This document shows, piece by piece, positions 46,743 through 59,164 of a DNA stretch of 64,000 nucleotides (its first letter is position 1; every line of letters starts with the position of its first letter). Below the pieces are notes generated by a model. It was not told the DNA's origin. It was given only the letters and a program-made list of their open reading frames with translations, and made no database searches. The stretch lies in contig JAOTON010000779.1 of assembly GCA_034440635.1 (NCBI GenBank), forward strand, positions 117,209 through 181,208, written 5' to 3'. A program made the position numbers and the translations under genes. The DNA comes from Lepas anatifera. Its lineage: Eukaryota; Arthropoda; Thecostraca; Lepadidae.

Positions 46743-47266
46743 CGGTGCCTGAGCGGCAGGTGCTGCTGACTTACGGGGCCGTTTGAGCGTCTGGTCGTGA
46801 GGTTCCCGCAGCTCCATCTCAGAGACGATCTTGGCGGCGTGGTAGGCGCCGCCGTTGGCGCTGCGGGTACTCCGGGTGCTGCGGGTGCTGCGGGTGCTGC
46901 GGAGGGAGCTGGAGCGGGAGACAGTCCGCCACGTCTGCAACAGAGCCACCCAGCCGTGGTTACTGACAGTGGCGGGGACAATTTGGACCCGTTCAGTCGG
47001 CGCCAAACGGTTAGTGATGCATTTCTCATTTCAGGGGGACGTGCAGTTCGCCCTCTGCCCTTATCGGTAGTGCTGCCCGACTGATCACTGCCCAGAAGCT
47101 GTTTAAACGTCTCAAATTAAAGCATCGCATAACCGAAGGTTATCTAAGGTCAGCGGCCTTCCTTGGACTCTTCACAAGATAAATATGGCAAAACATGGCA
47201 TTTGGCAGTTCATAGGTCAGCACAGTATTATCCAACGCCTGGTCAAGACAAGTTTATGAGAGTGAC
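46743..47266. other. GC-rich block with (GCTGCGGGT)n, then unassigned
   Basis: 46858-46906 has short gctgcgggtgctgc repeats. Frames are open on both strands without a recognised domain. Confidence 0.4.
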
Positions 47267-47274
47267 GGTATTAC

Positions 47275-47523
47275 CAGGGGTGTGGATATATATCTCTTGG
47301 GGGGTGCCCGGGCGACCCCAATGAAATGTTGAGTTAGTGTGAAAATTTCCTTTAGATTTAATTGTTTATCATTTTCTGGAATTTAAACTGGTTAATTTGC
47401 TTCAGCAGGTCTGCGTCAGGCCCAAAGCAAAACTTACATCTTGCTATCTGTTTTTGCGAGATAGTTATAGGCATTATTTCAAAATTGGGCACCCCCAATA
47501 ATTTTCGGAAATCCACGCCCCTG
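47275..47523. mobile_element. hAT-like MITE, 249 bp, perfect 8 bp TSD
   Basis: GGTATTAC at 47267-47274 and 47524-47531; ends CAGGGGTGTGGAT and ATCCACGCCCCTG. The end sequence differs from the CAGGGGCGTAGCC family. Confidence 0.93.
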
Positions 47524-47531
47524 GGTATTAC

Positions 47532-48150
47532 TATTTCTTATCAGAAAACTTAAAACACCAGAAGAAAAATGGTCAGAGAGCCTACAGGTATGTCCATTTA
47601 CCTGACCTGTACATTCCTCGCTTCAAGTCGGTTAAAGGGACCTACGTTTCCAAATTAGCTAAGCCGACTAGCTTTCGGGAGGCTAGCTTTCTGTCAGTTA
47701 TGGTTAGAGGGCGGCGGCTGAGCGCCGGGTCTCTGTCAGCTGGGCTCCGGCTGGTCTTATCCCCTGCCGGGCAGCTGTGAAAGACGCTGCTTGTTTTCTT
47801 CAATCTCTCACACCCTGCCGTAATCACTGTCTTGCGTTTAAACTATGGCATTTGCATAACTACATTGCAAATGCCATTAGCATCGTGATGAGGCGGGGTC
47901 TGCCTGGAAACGCCGACTAATTTCGCTGCTGGGGCTTGGCCTGCCGCCGGTTGAAAGACAATTTATGAATAGAAAATTATGAATCAAAATGACAGTTCGC
48001 TAACAACTGAGGTATGAACACATCGGGTTTTTTACTAAACCCAATGAAGAAGGCAGCATCGGGAGCAAGAAGGCTATCACCTTGGCAGTGAATAAAATCA
48101 CAGTCATTCGATCAGTATTGAAATGCCCGATTTTCTACTTTAACACGTGG
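47532..48150. other. Unassigned stretch
   Basis: No gene recognised; a pair of agctagctttcnng-like motifs near 47670-47700. Confidence 0.4.
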
Positions 48151-48164
48151 AGTTAAAAACGGTC

Positions 48165-48930
48165 AACGTCAACGCACAGTAGAGGGGCTCCTAAAGAGTG
48201 CTCGCCCTGAGTCCTCCAAAACCCAAGGGGTTTAGGAAGACGCACGTTTAGGGTATTGTGAGCGTTACAATGGTCTACATTTTCCATTATCCTTTAACCT
48301 AGGACAATATTAAAGTCAAACAAAAGTCGCATCTGAGCCGCGCTGAGACCCTTTGGGTCATGTTGTAGAAAAAATCACCAATACACTGAAAAAACGAAAA
48401 GAATTACAAACAAATCACAAATACACTGAAGGAGGACTACGGTCAACAAGAAACGTCCCATCACAGGTTGTCCGAGATTTTAGAGTCACAGTCATTCAAG
48501 GTAGTTGACTCATGACATCACAATATGATATATTCCCCATAACGTACGCTGCTACTAGCACTGTAGTAGTCGCTGGACTGGAAATAAGGTTTAGACCTCC
48601 CTTGACCTTGGGGTTTGACCTCATAATTAACACCGATCAACCTTAAGTATGACGTCATCACATAAAACACGTCATACTATGTAGGTATCGCTATTTGGGC
48701 GGAAACACCGGGTCAATGACCGTGAAGATCGTGGCATGACCTTCGCCTGTGGCCTTTGATCATTGAATTGTATGCGAGGCGAGGTATCTAATCTTGATTA
48801 TATGACGTCATGACATCAGCACTCTGTTTAAAATGCAGAGGAACTGATGCGAACGAGCGATTGCAGTGATCACAAGATAAAAATATAGGTCTGACTTTGA
48901 AAGTCTATCAGCCAACGAAATTTGACCGAT
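48165..48930. mobile_element. Truncated copy of the 5625-6506 element
   Basis: Starts caacgcacagtagaggggctcctaaag and ends taggtctgactttgaaagtct, matching 5626-5650 and 6315-6345. The end sequences are worn. Confidence 0.7.
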
Positions 48931-48970
48931 GTTAACATTGCTTACACCAGCAGACGACGTCGGCTGCATT

Positions 48971-48998
48971 GTATGTATGTATGTATGTATGTATGTAT
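48971..48998. repeat. (GTAT)7 tail
   Basis: Seven GTAT units; on the minus strand an ATAC tail directly after AATAAA (49004-48999) of the LINE fragment. Confidence 0.95.
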
Positions 48999-49542
48999 TT
49001 TATTTCTTATTCATACACACAAAAGAGCACAACAATGTAAGGCAGGATTGGCGCAGAAGCACAAAGCTTAAGTCGTGGCGCCTCTCCTGCAATTGGGTTT
49101 ACATGATACTACACAATATGAGTACCAATATACACAAATACACAAATTACCACTGGAAATACCCGCCGCCTCGGGTCTTTTAATGTCCCGCGTCACGCGC
49201 TCACCCAACGTCAGCCTACACCCGCGCCGCAGCCCGCCCGCCCGCCGCACCCCGAGCTGCCAGGGCCGCCACGATATAATTTTGCACACTGTTGGCCACT
49301 GCCCTGCCTTCCTCGTTGCTTAGTGTTTGGCCGTGTATGAGGATTTTCTCAGTGTTTAAGTTGATTGGCAGGATATCTCTACGTAGGATGTTTCGAACGA
49401 TTGCGAAGAGTTGTTGTCTTTTTTCATTGTATAATGGACAGTGCATTAGGAAATGTCGGGAGGTTTCTTCGGGAGAGCCGCATACATTGAATGTGAATCT
49501 ACTGCTGAGTAGCGCGACACAGCGGCTCGGGGAGGGGCAGTG
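48971..49542 (-). pseudogene. Non-LTR retrotransposon 3' end with microsatellite tail
   Basis: On the minus strand 49542-49219 reads FTFNVCGSPEETSRHFLMHC, then PLYNEKRQQLF, and a C-terminal tail to a stop at 49216. C...EET..HF(L)..CP(L)Y is the closing Cys-His motif of LINE polyproteins, located after the RT thumb or RNase H. The 3' UTR follows to an AATAAA (49004-48999) and then an ATAC-type tail, the expected end of a CR1/Jockey-like insertion. A stop at 49545 marks the 5' break; RT and endonuclease are missing. The clade cannot be fixed from this tail. Confidence 0.8.
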
Positions 49543-50860
49543 TTAAGCCGGCTGCCTGTGGGCCTACCGGCCGGCGGTGGAGACGAAGGCTCCCGAGCGG
49601 GAGGATGGCCTCGATGGGGTACACGCCCTATATGAAACATGTCCGCTTTAAATACATGCAGACGGTGAGTTCCGAGACACAGGAAATACAAAGCTTTCCA
49701 CTATGTACCCCATTTGGGGCCTCAGTTCAAACCCCATTATAAAGGTGCTGCTCTTCCTTCACACGCCGAGCTTACACGGACACAAGTGTGATGGAAGGCT
49801 CTTCACTGTTCCGGTTCTTGACACGCCGAGCTTACACGGACGCAAGTGTGATGGAAGGCTCTTCACTGTTCCATTTCTCCATTCTCAAGAATTTCCGGAG
49901 TTGTTGGATTTCTGCGTCAAATATCATCATCTACCGTAATAACTTTTATTTTCCATTTATCTTAGTTTTTCCTATTTTCCCATATAAGGGGCTAGATTAC
50001 CTCCCTCTCTCCCACTGTATGTAAAACGCCTGCAACTATTTTTCAACCATTGAAGCTTTGGAAAATCGCTGTTCAGAGGCTGTTGCACACAAACACAGCA
50101 AACACCTGCGGAAACGGCCACCCCTGGTTTGCATTGTGACGGTCTAGCTTGACCTTTTGATGCATCCAATCGAATTGATACAGCTACCTGAGGGTTTCAA
50201 TTTCATTTACCTGCGTTAATTACTCGCATAGTAATAAGCACGCCAAACATATCAGATCTGGCTGGGCTGGGTTGGGCTGGGTTTGTAAATTTGTCTTTTA
50301 ACTTAGATGTAGACATCGCGGACGCTTCGCGTGCGGTCTTCTGTAATCACTAAAAACTCGCAAACGAAATAGAGAATAAGCAAACCACGGAATAAAACAA
50401 TTGATCAGCGAAAAGGTACTTGTGTTCATAATAATAAGCTTAACTGTGTTGTTTTACGATTCCTTATTTTTCACGTCTTCCTCATTTCAATGTTTCTTTT
50501 GGTTTGAATTCTCGAAAGCCATGACCAGGGCCGAAAGAACGTCAAAGTGGAAACGCGAGCAATGCCACGTTGTTGCCTCAAAATGAGGAAAACATTGGGG
50601 CTTTTGTTTTGCCCAATATAGGTATTGCTAGACAGATTCTGTGTAACAGAGATCGACAGCAACATATAGGATTCCTCTCGCCGTCTGTACCTCACAGAAG
50701 CTCTTGCCACAAAGCATCTCGTACACCAATAAAAAAGCGCCTTGACGGTTTAGGAAACTGAAATTTCTGAAGTGTAACATTGATGTTAACATCATCATCA
50801 TGTCATCATGTATTTCTCACACTTCCACACAAATGAGGTGGCTTTTAAAGTGTCGTCGCA
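49543..50860. other. Unassigned stretch
   Basis: 49760-49870 has a 63 bp tandem duplication (cacgccgagcttacacgga.gcaagtgtgatggaaggctcttcactgttcc). No gene recognised. Confidence 0.5.
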
Positions 50861-50869
50861 ATGAGTATA

Positions 50870-51060
50870 AAGTGATTATAAACTATGGAAGGAGATGGTA
50901 AGGATGAGGAAAGGTGAGGATCAAGAGGATGGGATTCTACCTGGAGGGGTCGCTGCAGCCACAGGCGCATGCGCTCACAGCCTCCAGGTAGAGTAAGGAT
51001 AAGGATAAGGATTAGGTACCGGTAAAAAAAAACACACAATCGCACACGCACTTCGAACAT
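50870..51060. repeat. Structured repeat related to 27660-27790
   Basis: Hairpin CTACCTGGAG...CTCCAGGTAG around a GGGTCGC...CCACAGGCGC..GCGCTCA loop, followed by GGATAAGGATAAGGAT. The same loop is held by a different stem at 27715-27757. Confidence 0.6.
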
Positions 51061-51783
51061 TTAAACAAAAATAATATAAAGATGAAAATGTTCGATTCTT
51101 CGGCTTCGCTTTCATTTCGTCTTCCATCTGATAAATTTCGTTGTTTGTGCTCCATCTTGTCTGTGACATCGTTGATCTTGCTTCACTGATGTTCAATTGT
51201 TGCATATTTTTTATTTTCTTTAATCTCCGGTGCTGATATTCTCTTTCACAAAACTTGTTTTTTTATTGTTCTCTAAAATTAGCCATCCTGAAATATTTCA
51301 ATATTCCCGCCGCAGAAGTTTTTTTCTTGAAGGAGGTCTTAAAAACACGTGAAACGCAAGAAAAAAATCAAGGAGAAAGATTAGCGACGAAACGAGGATA
51401 GTAGGCCAAAAATGATGACTTGCTTCTTATTTTTATCTTCTTCTAGCTTGCACCAGAGACGGTCGAGGCGAATAAAAATTAGTACATAATGAAGAGAAAA
51501 GAATGTATCCTTCACCTGTGCGGTACCATTGCTGATTTTGAATTAGAACAGGAGTATTTTTAGAATTTCATAGAGCACTGAAAACACGTCCACTCCCTGT
51601 CGCTGAAAGAACTGAACTGCCATGAGAACTAACATGCCAAAGAACTAACAAAGATGTCATGCATGACGCAAACAATTAGCTCCTTTTAGATTCCCTTTCG
51701 ATGACCTGAATGGGAATGTCTGTCTGTCCTTGTGAATGGGTAGGTGTGCCATTTTCAGTAGAATGCCCACCAGCCCCAATTCC
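51061..51783. other. Unassigned AT-rich stretch
   Basis: No gene recognised. Confidence 0.4.
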
Positions 51784-51787
51784 TTAA

Positions 51788-52236
51788 AGGGAATGTGGCA
51801 CCTTGGTAGAATCCTGGAATTTAGTGTAATTAGGCGTACTTTTAGTAAAAAATAATGAAACCACTCATGATTTCTCTGAAAAATGTACAATAAGCTCAAT
51901 ATTTGGTTTTTAAAAATCCTCTTCTAGAAAAAGAAATAAACATCAGACTGTGGATGATGTCACGATCTGGCAACCACTACCATACTTGAAACGCTTCAAG
52001 GGCTTCGATTGGCTGATGCTCATCGTGACGTCAGCATATGTCGTCACACCAGTAGCTCACAACAATGGCCGCCGGCGACGGGGGCTGAGGGGGAATGGTG
52101 TCAGGTAGGTTTTAGCTTTTTTCTACGGAAATATCGAGTTCCAAGACAAATGAAATATGGAGTACCGGGTTTTCCGACCTGCTTTACAACTTGGCTGTCT
52201 CAGTTAAAATCACGTTGTGAAGGTGTCACATTGCCT
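51788..52236. mobile_element. TTAA MITE, 449 bp, uninterrupted copy
   Basis: TTAA at 51784-51787 and 52237-52240; ends AGGGAATGTGGCACCTT and AAGGTGTCACATTGCCT. It supplies the empty sites for 33254-33744 and 33802-34032. Confidence 0.9.
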
Positions 52237-52240
52237 TTAA

Positions 52241-53870
52241 GATATGCCCTGATTCGTGATGCACTACCACTGAGACGTGATGTCTTACCACGTGCCCTGC
52301 AGAACTCAGCTCTGGGACAGTGCAAACTCCAACTGGAATGAAATCCACCCTGGCACCCCTTGCCGTAATCCAGTCGCCCTGATCCGATGAAAAGGGTGTA
52401 AACTGCACCTGCGTTTGAGACACCACAGAGTGCCTGTGTCTGTCTGTCCGACTTTTGCGCGGCCCCCTGCCCCGTCTCCGGCCGTCGCTGTGTAGGCAGA
52501 AGGCCGGTATGTCACCACAACTCGGAGAGCTGGGCTAACACCAGCCGACAGAACAGACGGCCCTGGCTCGGCTCTGTTGACACGGCACGTGCGCGGCGGC
52601 GGACGAGCGGCCACCGGAAGCTCGGCACTTCCGGAGCCTCACGCCGGCCCGGCGCCGGTCGTGCCCGCGCCCGCCCGAGCATACCCACCTCGTCAGAGCC
52701 GACAACTGTGTTGGCTGTAGATAGACTTCCCTGCTGGGAAAGCCGAGTCGGACGGGTGGTACTGAGTCTCGGTGTAATTACCCACACATGCTCTGCTGGC
52801 AGGGCTGGCAAGGCGGTTCTCTACCGCCGAATTGGCTTAAGTTGATGTTTGAGCCTGATATATCCTCCCAGTGTTCTTTTCTAACATGGGTGTGATTCTT
52901 TTAATGATTGGCGGCGCCCAAATTTGAGATAAAGTGTGTCGGCCTACTTTCTCACTGGCTGTTGACCTATATAAAACCAATTTAAATTCATCCAAATGAA
53001 AAACGGGAACATTCAGCGGATACCTTTGCATTACTTCACGTTTTATTGGGGTGCCCGGGCACTGCCAAAGAAGCATCACGTTTCCATAGGGGTGGCAGCC
53101 TTCCAAATTCACACCCTTTTTTCTAGGTCTAATAGGGATTTGTTTATCTACAGAGAAGTTGCAGCCCAATATTAGTGGGCTAGATACGTTTGGTGATGCG
53201 ATAAATGGCAAAAGCAGATTCCGGCGTAGGAGTCGACTGTGCCGATGCCCATATCGACTCCAGGCAACTTCTGCTAAAAGTTTAACAAACCCAAGCTCCT
53301 CGCGAATTTCACAGTGTTAAACAAAGCTGGCTCTTTAAACAACAAATTAAGCTTTAAAGTAACACTTTTTTACTTTCTCGCCCGTAGTCGCATTCCTTTT
53401 CTCGAACGGCTGTAACGTCTGATGGCCCCGAAAATGGTTTTCTGTTTACTTTCAGCCAATTTGAGACTTTCAGCTTTTAACAATCTTCGGTTTTCTGCGG
53501 CCTTTTATTTCAAACTCATCCTTGCTTGGATTCACTTAAGTCTACGGAGCAGCAAATTTAACTTGCAAGTGATATCCTGATCGTGTTTATTACCTCCGAG
53601 AGCTCTGGCACAGGATGGGGCACTCTCCACCAGCTCAATGGTGTCATTATTTCCCATTTTCAGTATAATGGGCGAGATGGGGTGTTAGCGGTGTTTTATA
53701 ATGTGTTCTGGGAAGCTGCCTGAGCGCGCCACCCCCGTCTTCCGTTCCTCCGGTCAACAGCACTCTTACATATCACTTCGGGTCGAGGCCCACGCCTCGA
53801 GTCAGACCTGTGCAGCGGTATGGCATTAAGAGTATCTCTGTGATAAGGTTCACTGGAATTCCCAACTTCT
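52241..53870. other. Unassigned stretch
   Basis: 52330-52830 is GC-rich with several frames and no motif. 52831-53870 has no recognisable gene. Confidence 0.4.
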
Positions 53871-55290
53871 CTAGCGAGCAGGGAGTATATACCTTCGCCT
53901 ACCAACGACTAGATTTCCCAGTGCAGGAGTATATAGCGAGCAGGGAGTGTACACCTTCGCCTACCAGCGACAAGACGTCCCAGTGCAGGAGTATATAGCG
54001 AGCAGGGGGTGTACACCTTCGCCTACCAGCGACTAGATGTCCCAGTGCAGGAGTATATAGCGAGCAGGGAGTGTATACCTTCGCCTACCAGCGACTATAT
54101 GTCCCAGTGCAGGAGTATATAGCGAGCAGGGAGTGTACACCTTCGCCTACCAGCGACTAGACGTCCCAGTGCAGGAGTATATAGCGAGCAGGGAGTGTAC
54201 ACCTTCGCCTACCAGCGACAAGACGTCCCAGTGCAGGAGTATATAGCGAGCAGGGAGTGTATACCTTCGCCTACCAGCGACAAGACGTCCCAGTGCAGGA
54301 GTATATAGCGAGCAGGGAGTGTACACCTTCGCCTACCAGCGACTAGACGTCCCAGTGCAGGAGTATATAGCGAGCAGGGAGTGTACACCTTCGCCTACCA
54401 GCGACAAGACGTCCCAGTGCAGGAGTATATAGCGAGCAGGGAGTGTACACCTTCGTCTACCAGCGACAAGACGTCCCAGTGCAGGAGTATATAGCGACCA
54501 GGAGGTGTACACCTTCGCCTACCAGCGACTAGATGTCCCAGTGCAGGAGTATATAGCGAGCAGGGAGTGTACACCTTCGCCTACCAGCGACAAGACGTCC
54601 CAGTGCAGGAGTATATAGCGAGCAGGGAGTGTATACCTTCGCCTACCAGCGACAAGACGTCCCAGTGCAGGAGTATATAGCGAGCAGGGAGTGTACACCT
54701 TCGCCTACCAGCGACTAGACGTCCCAGTGCAGGAGTATATAGCGAGCAGGGAGTGTACACCTTCGCCTACCAGCGACAAGACGTCCCAGTGCAGGAGTAT
54801 ATAGCGAGCAGGGAGTGTACACCTTCGCCTACCAGCGACAAGACGTCCCAGTGCAGGAGTATATAGCGAGCAGGGAGTGTACACCTTCGCCTACCAGCGA
54901 CAAGACGTCCCAGTGCAGGAGTATATAGCGAGCAGGGAGTGTACACCTTCGCCTACCAGCGACAAGACGTCCCAGTGCAGGAGTATATAGCGAGCAAGGA
55001 GTGTACACCTTCGCCTACCAGCGACAAGACGTCCCAGTGCAGGAGTATATAGCGAGCAGGAGGTGTACACCTTCGCCTACCAGCGACTAGATGTCCCAGT
55101 GCAGGAGTATATAGCGAGCAGGGAGTGTACACCTTCGCCTACCAGCGACAAGACGTCCCAGTGCAGGAGTATATAGCGAGCAGGAGGTGTACACCTTCGC
55201 CTACCAGCGACAAGACGTCCCAGTGCAGGAGTATATAGCGAGCAGGAGGTGTACACCTTCGCCTACCAGCGACAAGACGTCCCAGTGCAG
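53871..55290. repeat. 62 bp minisatellite, ~23 copies
   Basis: Units run from GAGTGTACACCTTCGCCTAC to GGAGTATATAGCGAGCAGG at an exact 62 bp step (54131, 54193, 54255 ...). Variants at CTAG/CAAG, ATG/ACG and TACACC/TATACC allow copies to be told apart. 62 is not a multiple of 3 and no frame stays open. Confidence 0.97.
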
Positions 55291-55955
55291 AAGGCCAGCC
55301 TCATCCTTTTCGTCTCACCACCGCAAATGCGTGACATTTAAGGGTAAATGTTGCTAGAAATGAGTGCTACCAATGACTGGCATTTGGACTCGCAAAATCA
55401 GAAAGCGTCAGAAGTGTTGCATTCTTCCACACAAAAATTGAATCATTCATCATGAGGTAATCGGAAAAAATATAGAACTGGGAAATTTCCTTTCAGAAGA
55501 AATGTTTTCTTGCCCTAATCCATGTTTTCAATTCAATAATTTTATGGCACTGAAAGGATCTCGAGATGCGTTATTTTAAGCATTATACTATGTACACGAA
55601 ATCACAGTCAGAACAGTGTGTCCCTCTCCATGAGATAAGCTTAGCACAATTTTCCCGTTTTTTACAAGAAGTAAAATATTGAGCTAAAGAAGACCACATT
55701 GCTAGATTATTATGAATAGTTTTACAACACAATTAGACTTTAAGAGTAAATCATTACAAGTTGAAGAATTGAAAGTTAATGGGTAATATTAATTCAATAA
55801 TATATTATTTGTCTTGCCCCCTGGAATCCTGAACGTAAAATTGAGCAAATTTAGCTTTTGCTCAATTTGCTCAATTTTACATGTATAATTTTAGGAGTCA
55901 GACCAAATGCATACGATCAATTTACAATCATGCTCCTGGGGAGACAGGCAAAATG
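55291..55955. other. Unassigned AT-rich stretch
   Basis: Includes the short inverted pair gagcaaatttagcttttgctcaatttgctc (55842-55871). No gene recognised. Confidence 0.4.
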
Positions 55956-56700
55956 CTTATGATCAACACCCGCCCCGGTGGGCGTCCGAGCCACCTTCGC
56001 CCTGGTGGGAGGGGTGTTCAAAGACCCCTTCGAACTCAGCTCCTATGCGGGATGGTGAAAAAACGTGAACGCTGTTGGATAGCTCATACAAATTCATGAA
56101 GAAGCTGCATTTATCACTTTTTGGGTCATGTCAATATAGAAGGTCATGACATGTCAAGGAAGGTGGCATGTTAGAAAAGAGTTTCTGGGCTCTAGCGTCT
56201 GACAGAGGGAAGTTAGAATCATTTTTAGGTATCATTCCCTCCCTCATGTTTGTTTCCTCTGCGAATTGAAAGATGCATAATATTACTATAATAGGTCAAA
56301 ACATGAAAATGACCTGACGTAAGGTCTGGTCAAGGTCGCTATCCAACCCAGCATAGTCAATATGCATATCAATCGACTCTCAATAGGAATCCAAACGTAA
56401 CGGTATCAAAATAAAGGTTTATCATAATTTCCTGCAAAGTTATTGACTCAGTCTGAAACCTGCTTAAGTAGCCCCAGATAACCTCTGAAGGGTTACAGGT
56501 CAAAAACTGCAGCATGAACCTGGAACACGGCCCATGATATTACTCCGGTCTGCGACCTGGGCTAACGCCCCACCGGCGCAGGAGAGCCGCATGACAATGT
56601 GCTGAAAACAAACCATATTTCGTTCTTAATGTATCTCTTCATAAGCCTGCAAGTCAGGTTTATCATTCTTTTCTTTGAAATAACCAATAAAGAGTACTTG

Positions 56701-56770
56701 GTCACCCCCGGATTCGAACCGGACCTACCTGATCAAGAGACAGTGCCTCTAACTACTAGACCACCGTGCC
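56701..56770 (-). mobile_element. tRNA-derived (SINE-type) segment
   Basis: On the minus strand: GGCACGGTGGTCTAGTAGTT (A box) and GGTTCGAATCC (perfect B box). The T arm pairs, but the acceptor stem (GGCACGG with GGTGACC) does not, so it is not a functional tRNA. Confidence 0.75.
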
Positions 56771-58022
56771 ACACTACTCACCCTCCCACTAGCTGAACAG
56801 CTGTGACCCGTCAGGAGGTCACTGGCTGGTACAACTCCGCCGAATATGCCGGGCCGCTGGCGCCGGTTGCTGTGCTTGTCCCGAAAAGGCACGATATAAA
56901 GGTGCTTCTAGAAGACGAGCCAAGCATTCTTTTGGGCTGAAATTACTTGTATCGTCGAGATAGGATCCCAAGCTAGCTTCATGCCAAATTTCTTCCACTT
57001 CCATCCATTTTAAGGACTTGAAACCATGGTGAGAAGCAAAGGTGGTTCGATAAATTTGGCATCTTGTAATACATTTTGAACTAATTACTCGAAAGCCATT
57101 AGAGATAGGTAGGTAGTATAAGTGAGCGAAATGACCGCAAGTAACTTTCCTATTCAGCCATGTCAGTTCTGAGTTTGTGAGTGACATGAGCTTGGAACCA
57201 GGAAGATGCAAATAAAAGTTTTTTTGACTCAATTTCTATTTATGCCTATAAAACAAAGAAATTCACATTCAAAATTTCCATCTCCAAATATTGTCAGGCG
57301 GAAGCAATGTTCTTTCATTATTTGAAATGAAAACTCAAATCGGTCAATTAGGTTGTGAGATATTAACGTTGAAATGAAATGAACCAAAATTCAGTTTTCC
57401 GGAAGAACTGTAAAAATTAGGTCAAAATTTTACGTTTTGCACTCAAAACTATGCCTAAGCACTACAAAATTTGCCTAGCTAGCCCTAGGTAACTGCCTTT
57501 TAGCTAACTGAGGCCTGTCTTCTGAAATTTCGAGCGCACAAGTCGGCCATCAACTTTTAGCAGGTTTTTTGCGCGCGTGAGAAATGCCGCGTTTTCGCGC
57601 AATAAATATTGTCGGATCAGCTCAGTTTTTCCCCTAGCTGGCCCTTGTTTTCCATTGAAAAGGACATAAATTTCAAGCTCGTAGCTTAAAAAGTAAAAAT
57701 TAGAAAAATATAAAACAGAAGACGTTTGACCCAAAATTTCTCAAAAACTATTTTGGATTTCAACTCGGGGCTTCAGTTTGGGTGTCTGGAGCAGAAGGGC
57801 TATCACCCTACAAAATTCCAGAGCTCTGACATCAATTCTCCAGGACTGACAGACGCCAACAACAACTCCGGTCTGCGACCTGGGCTAACGCCCCACCGGC
57901 GCAGGAGAGCCGCATGACAATGTGCTGAAAGTAAACCATATTTCGTTCTTAATGCATCTCTTCATAAGCCTGCAAGTCAGTTTTATCATTCTTTTCTTTA
58001 AAGTAACCAATAAAGAGTACGT

Positions 58023-58093
58023 GCTCACCCCCGGATTCGAACCGGACCTACCTGATCAACAAACAGGGCCTCTAACCACAAGACCACCGTGCC
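58023..58093 (-). mobile_element. tRNA-derived segment, second unit
   Basis: Same as 56701-56770, with tgtggttagagg in place of tagtagttagagg. Confidence 0.72.
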
Positions 58094-59164
58094 ACGCTGC
58101 GCACCCTCCCACTAGCTGAACACCTGTGACCCGTTAGGAGGTCACTGGCTGGTACAACTCCGCCGAATATGCCGGGCCGCTGGCATGGGTGCTGTGCTTG
58201 TCCCGAAAAGGCACGATATAAAGGTGCTTCTAGAAGACGAACCAAGCATTCTTTTGGGCTGAAATTACTTGTATCATCGAGCTAGGATCCTAAGCTAGCT
58301 TCATGCCAAATTTCGTCCACTTCCATCCATTTTAAAGACTTGAAACCATGGTGAGAAGCAAAGGTGGTCCGGGAAATTTAGCATCTTGTAATACATTTTT
58401 GACTAATTACTCGAAAGCCCTTAGAGATAGGTGGGTAGTATAAGTGAGCGAAATGACGGCAAGTAACTTTCCTATTCAGCCATGTCAGTTCTGAGTTTGT
58501 GAGTGACATGAGCTTGGAACCAGGAAGATGCAAATAAAAAGTTTGTTTACACAATTTCTATTTATGCCTATAAAACAAAGAATTTTACATTCACAATTTC
58601 CATCTTCAAATATTATCAGGTGGAAGCAATGCTCTTTCATTATTTGAAACGAAAACTCAAATCGGTCAATTCGATTGTGAGGTATTAACGTTGAAGTGAA
58701 ATGAACCAAAATTCAGTCTTCCGGAAGAACTGTAAAAGTAGGTCAAAATTTTACGTTTTGCACTCCAACACTATGCCTAAGCACAACAAAATTGGCCTAG
58801 CTACCCCTAGGTAACTGCCTTTCAGCTAACTGAGGCGTGCCTTCTGACATTTCGAACGCACAAGTCGGCTATCAACTTTTAGCAGGTTTTTGCTGACGTG
58901 AGAAATACGCGTTTTCACGCAATAAACATTGTCGGATCAGCTCAATTTTTTCCCTAAGCTGGCCCTTGTTATCTTTTGAAAAGGACATAAAATTCAAGTT
59001 CGTAGCTTAAGAAGAAAAAATTAGAAAAGTATAAAACAGAAAAAGTTTGAGCCAAAATTTCTCAAAAACTATTTTGGATTTCGACTCGGGGCTTCAGTTT
59101 GGGTGTCTGGAGCAGAAGGGCTATCACCCTACAAAATTCCAGAGCTCTGACATCAATTCTCAGG

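Larger units (their letters stand above)
56541..59160. repeat. 1.32 kb unit, two tandem copies
   Basis: CTCCGGTCTGCGACCTGGGC starts at about 56542 and 57866. Both copies run through the tRNA-like segment, gaccatggtgagaagcaaagg-type sequence and ...attccagagctctgacatcaattctc. The 137-residue minus frame at 57232-56819 is closed in the second copy, so it is not under obvious constraint. Confidence 0.92.

Noticed and set aside
53871..55290. CRISPR array
   Set aside because: Units are contiguous 62 bp tandem copies without unique spacers, and the context is eukaryotic.
56819..57232. 137-residue minus-strand frame in the 1.3 kb unit
   Set aside because: Not kept open in the duplicate unit and without a known domain.
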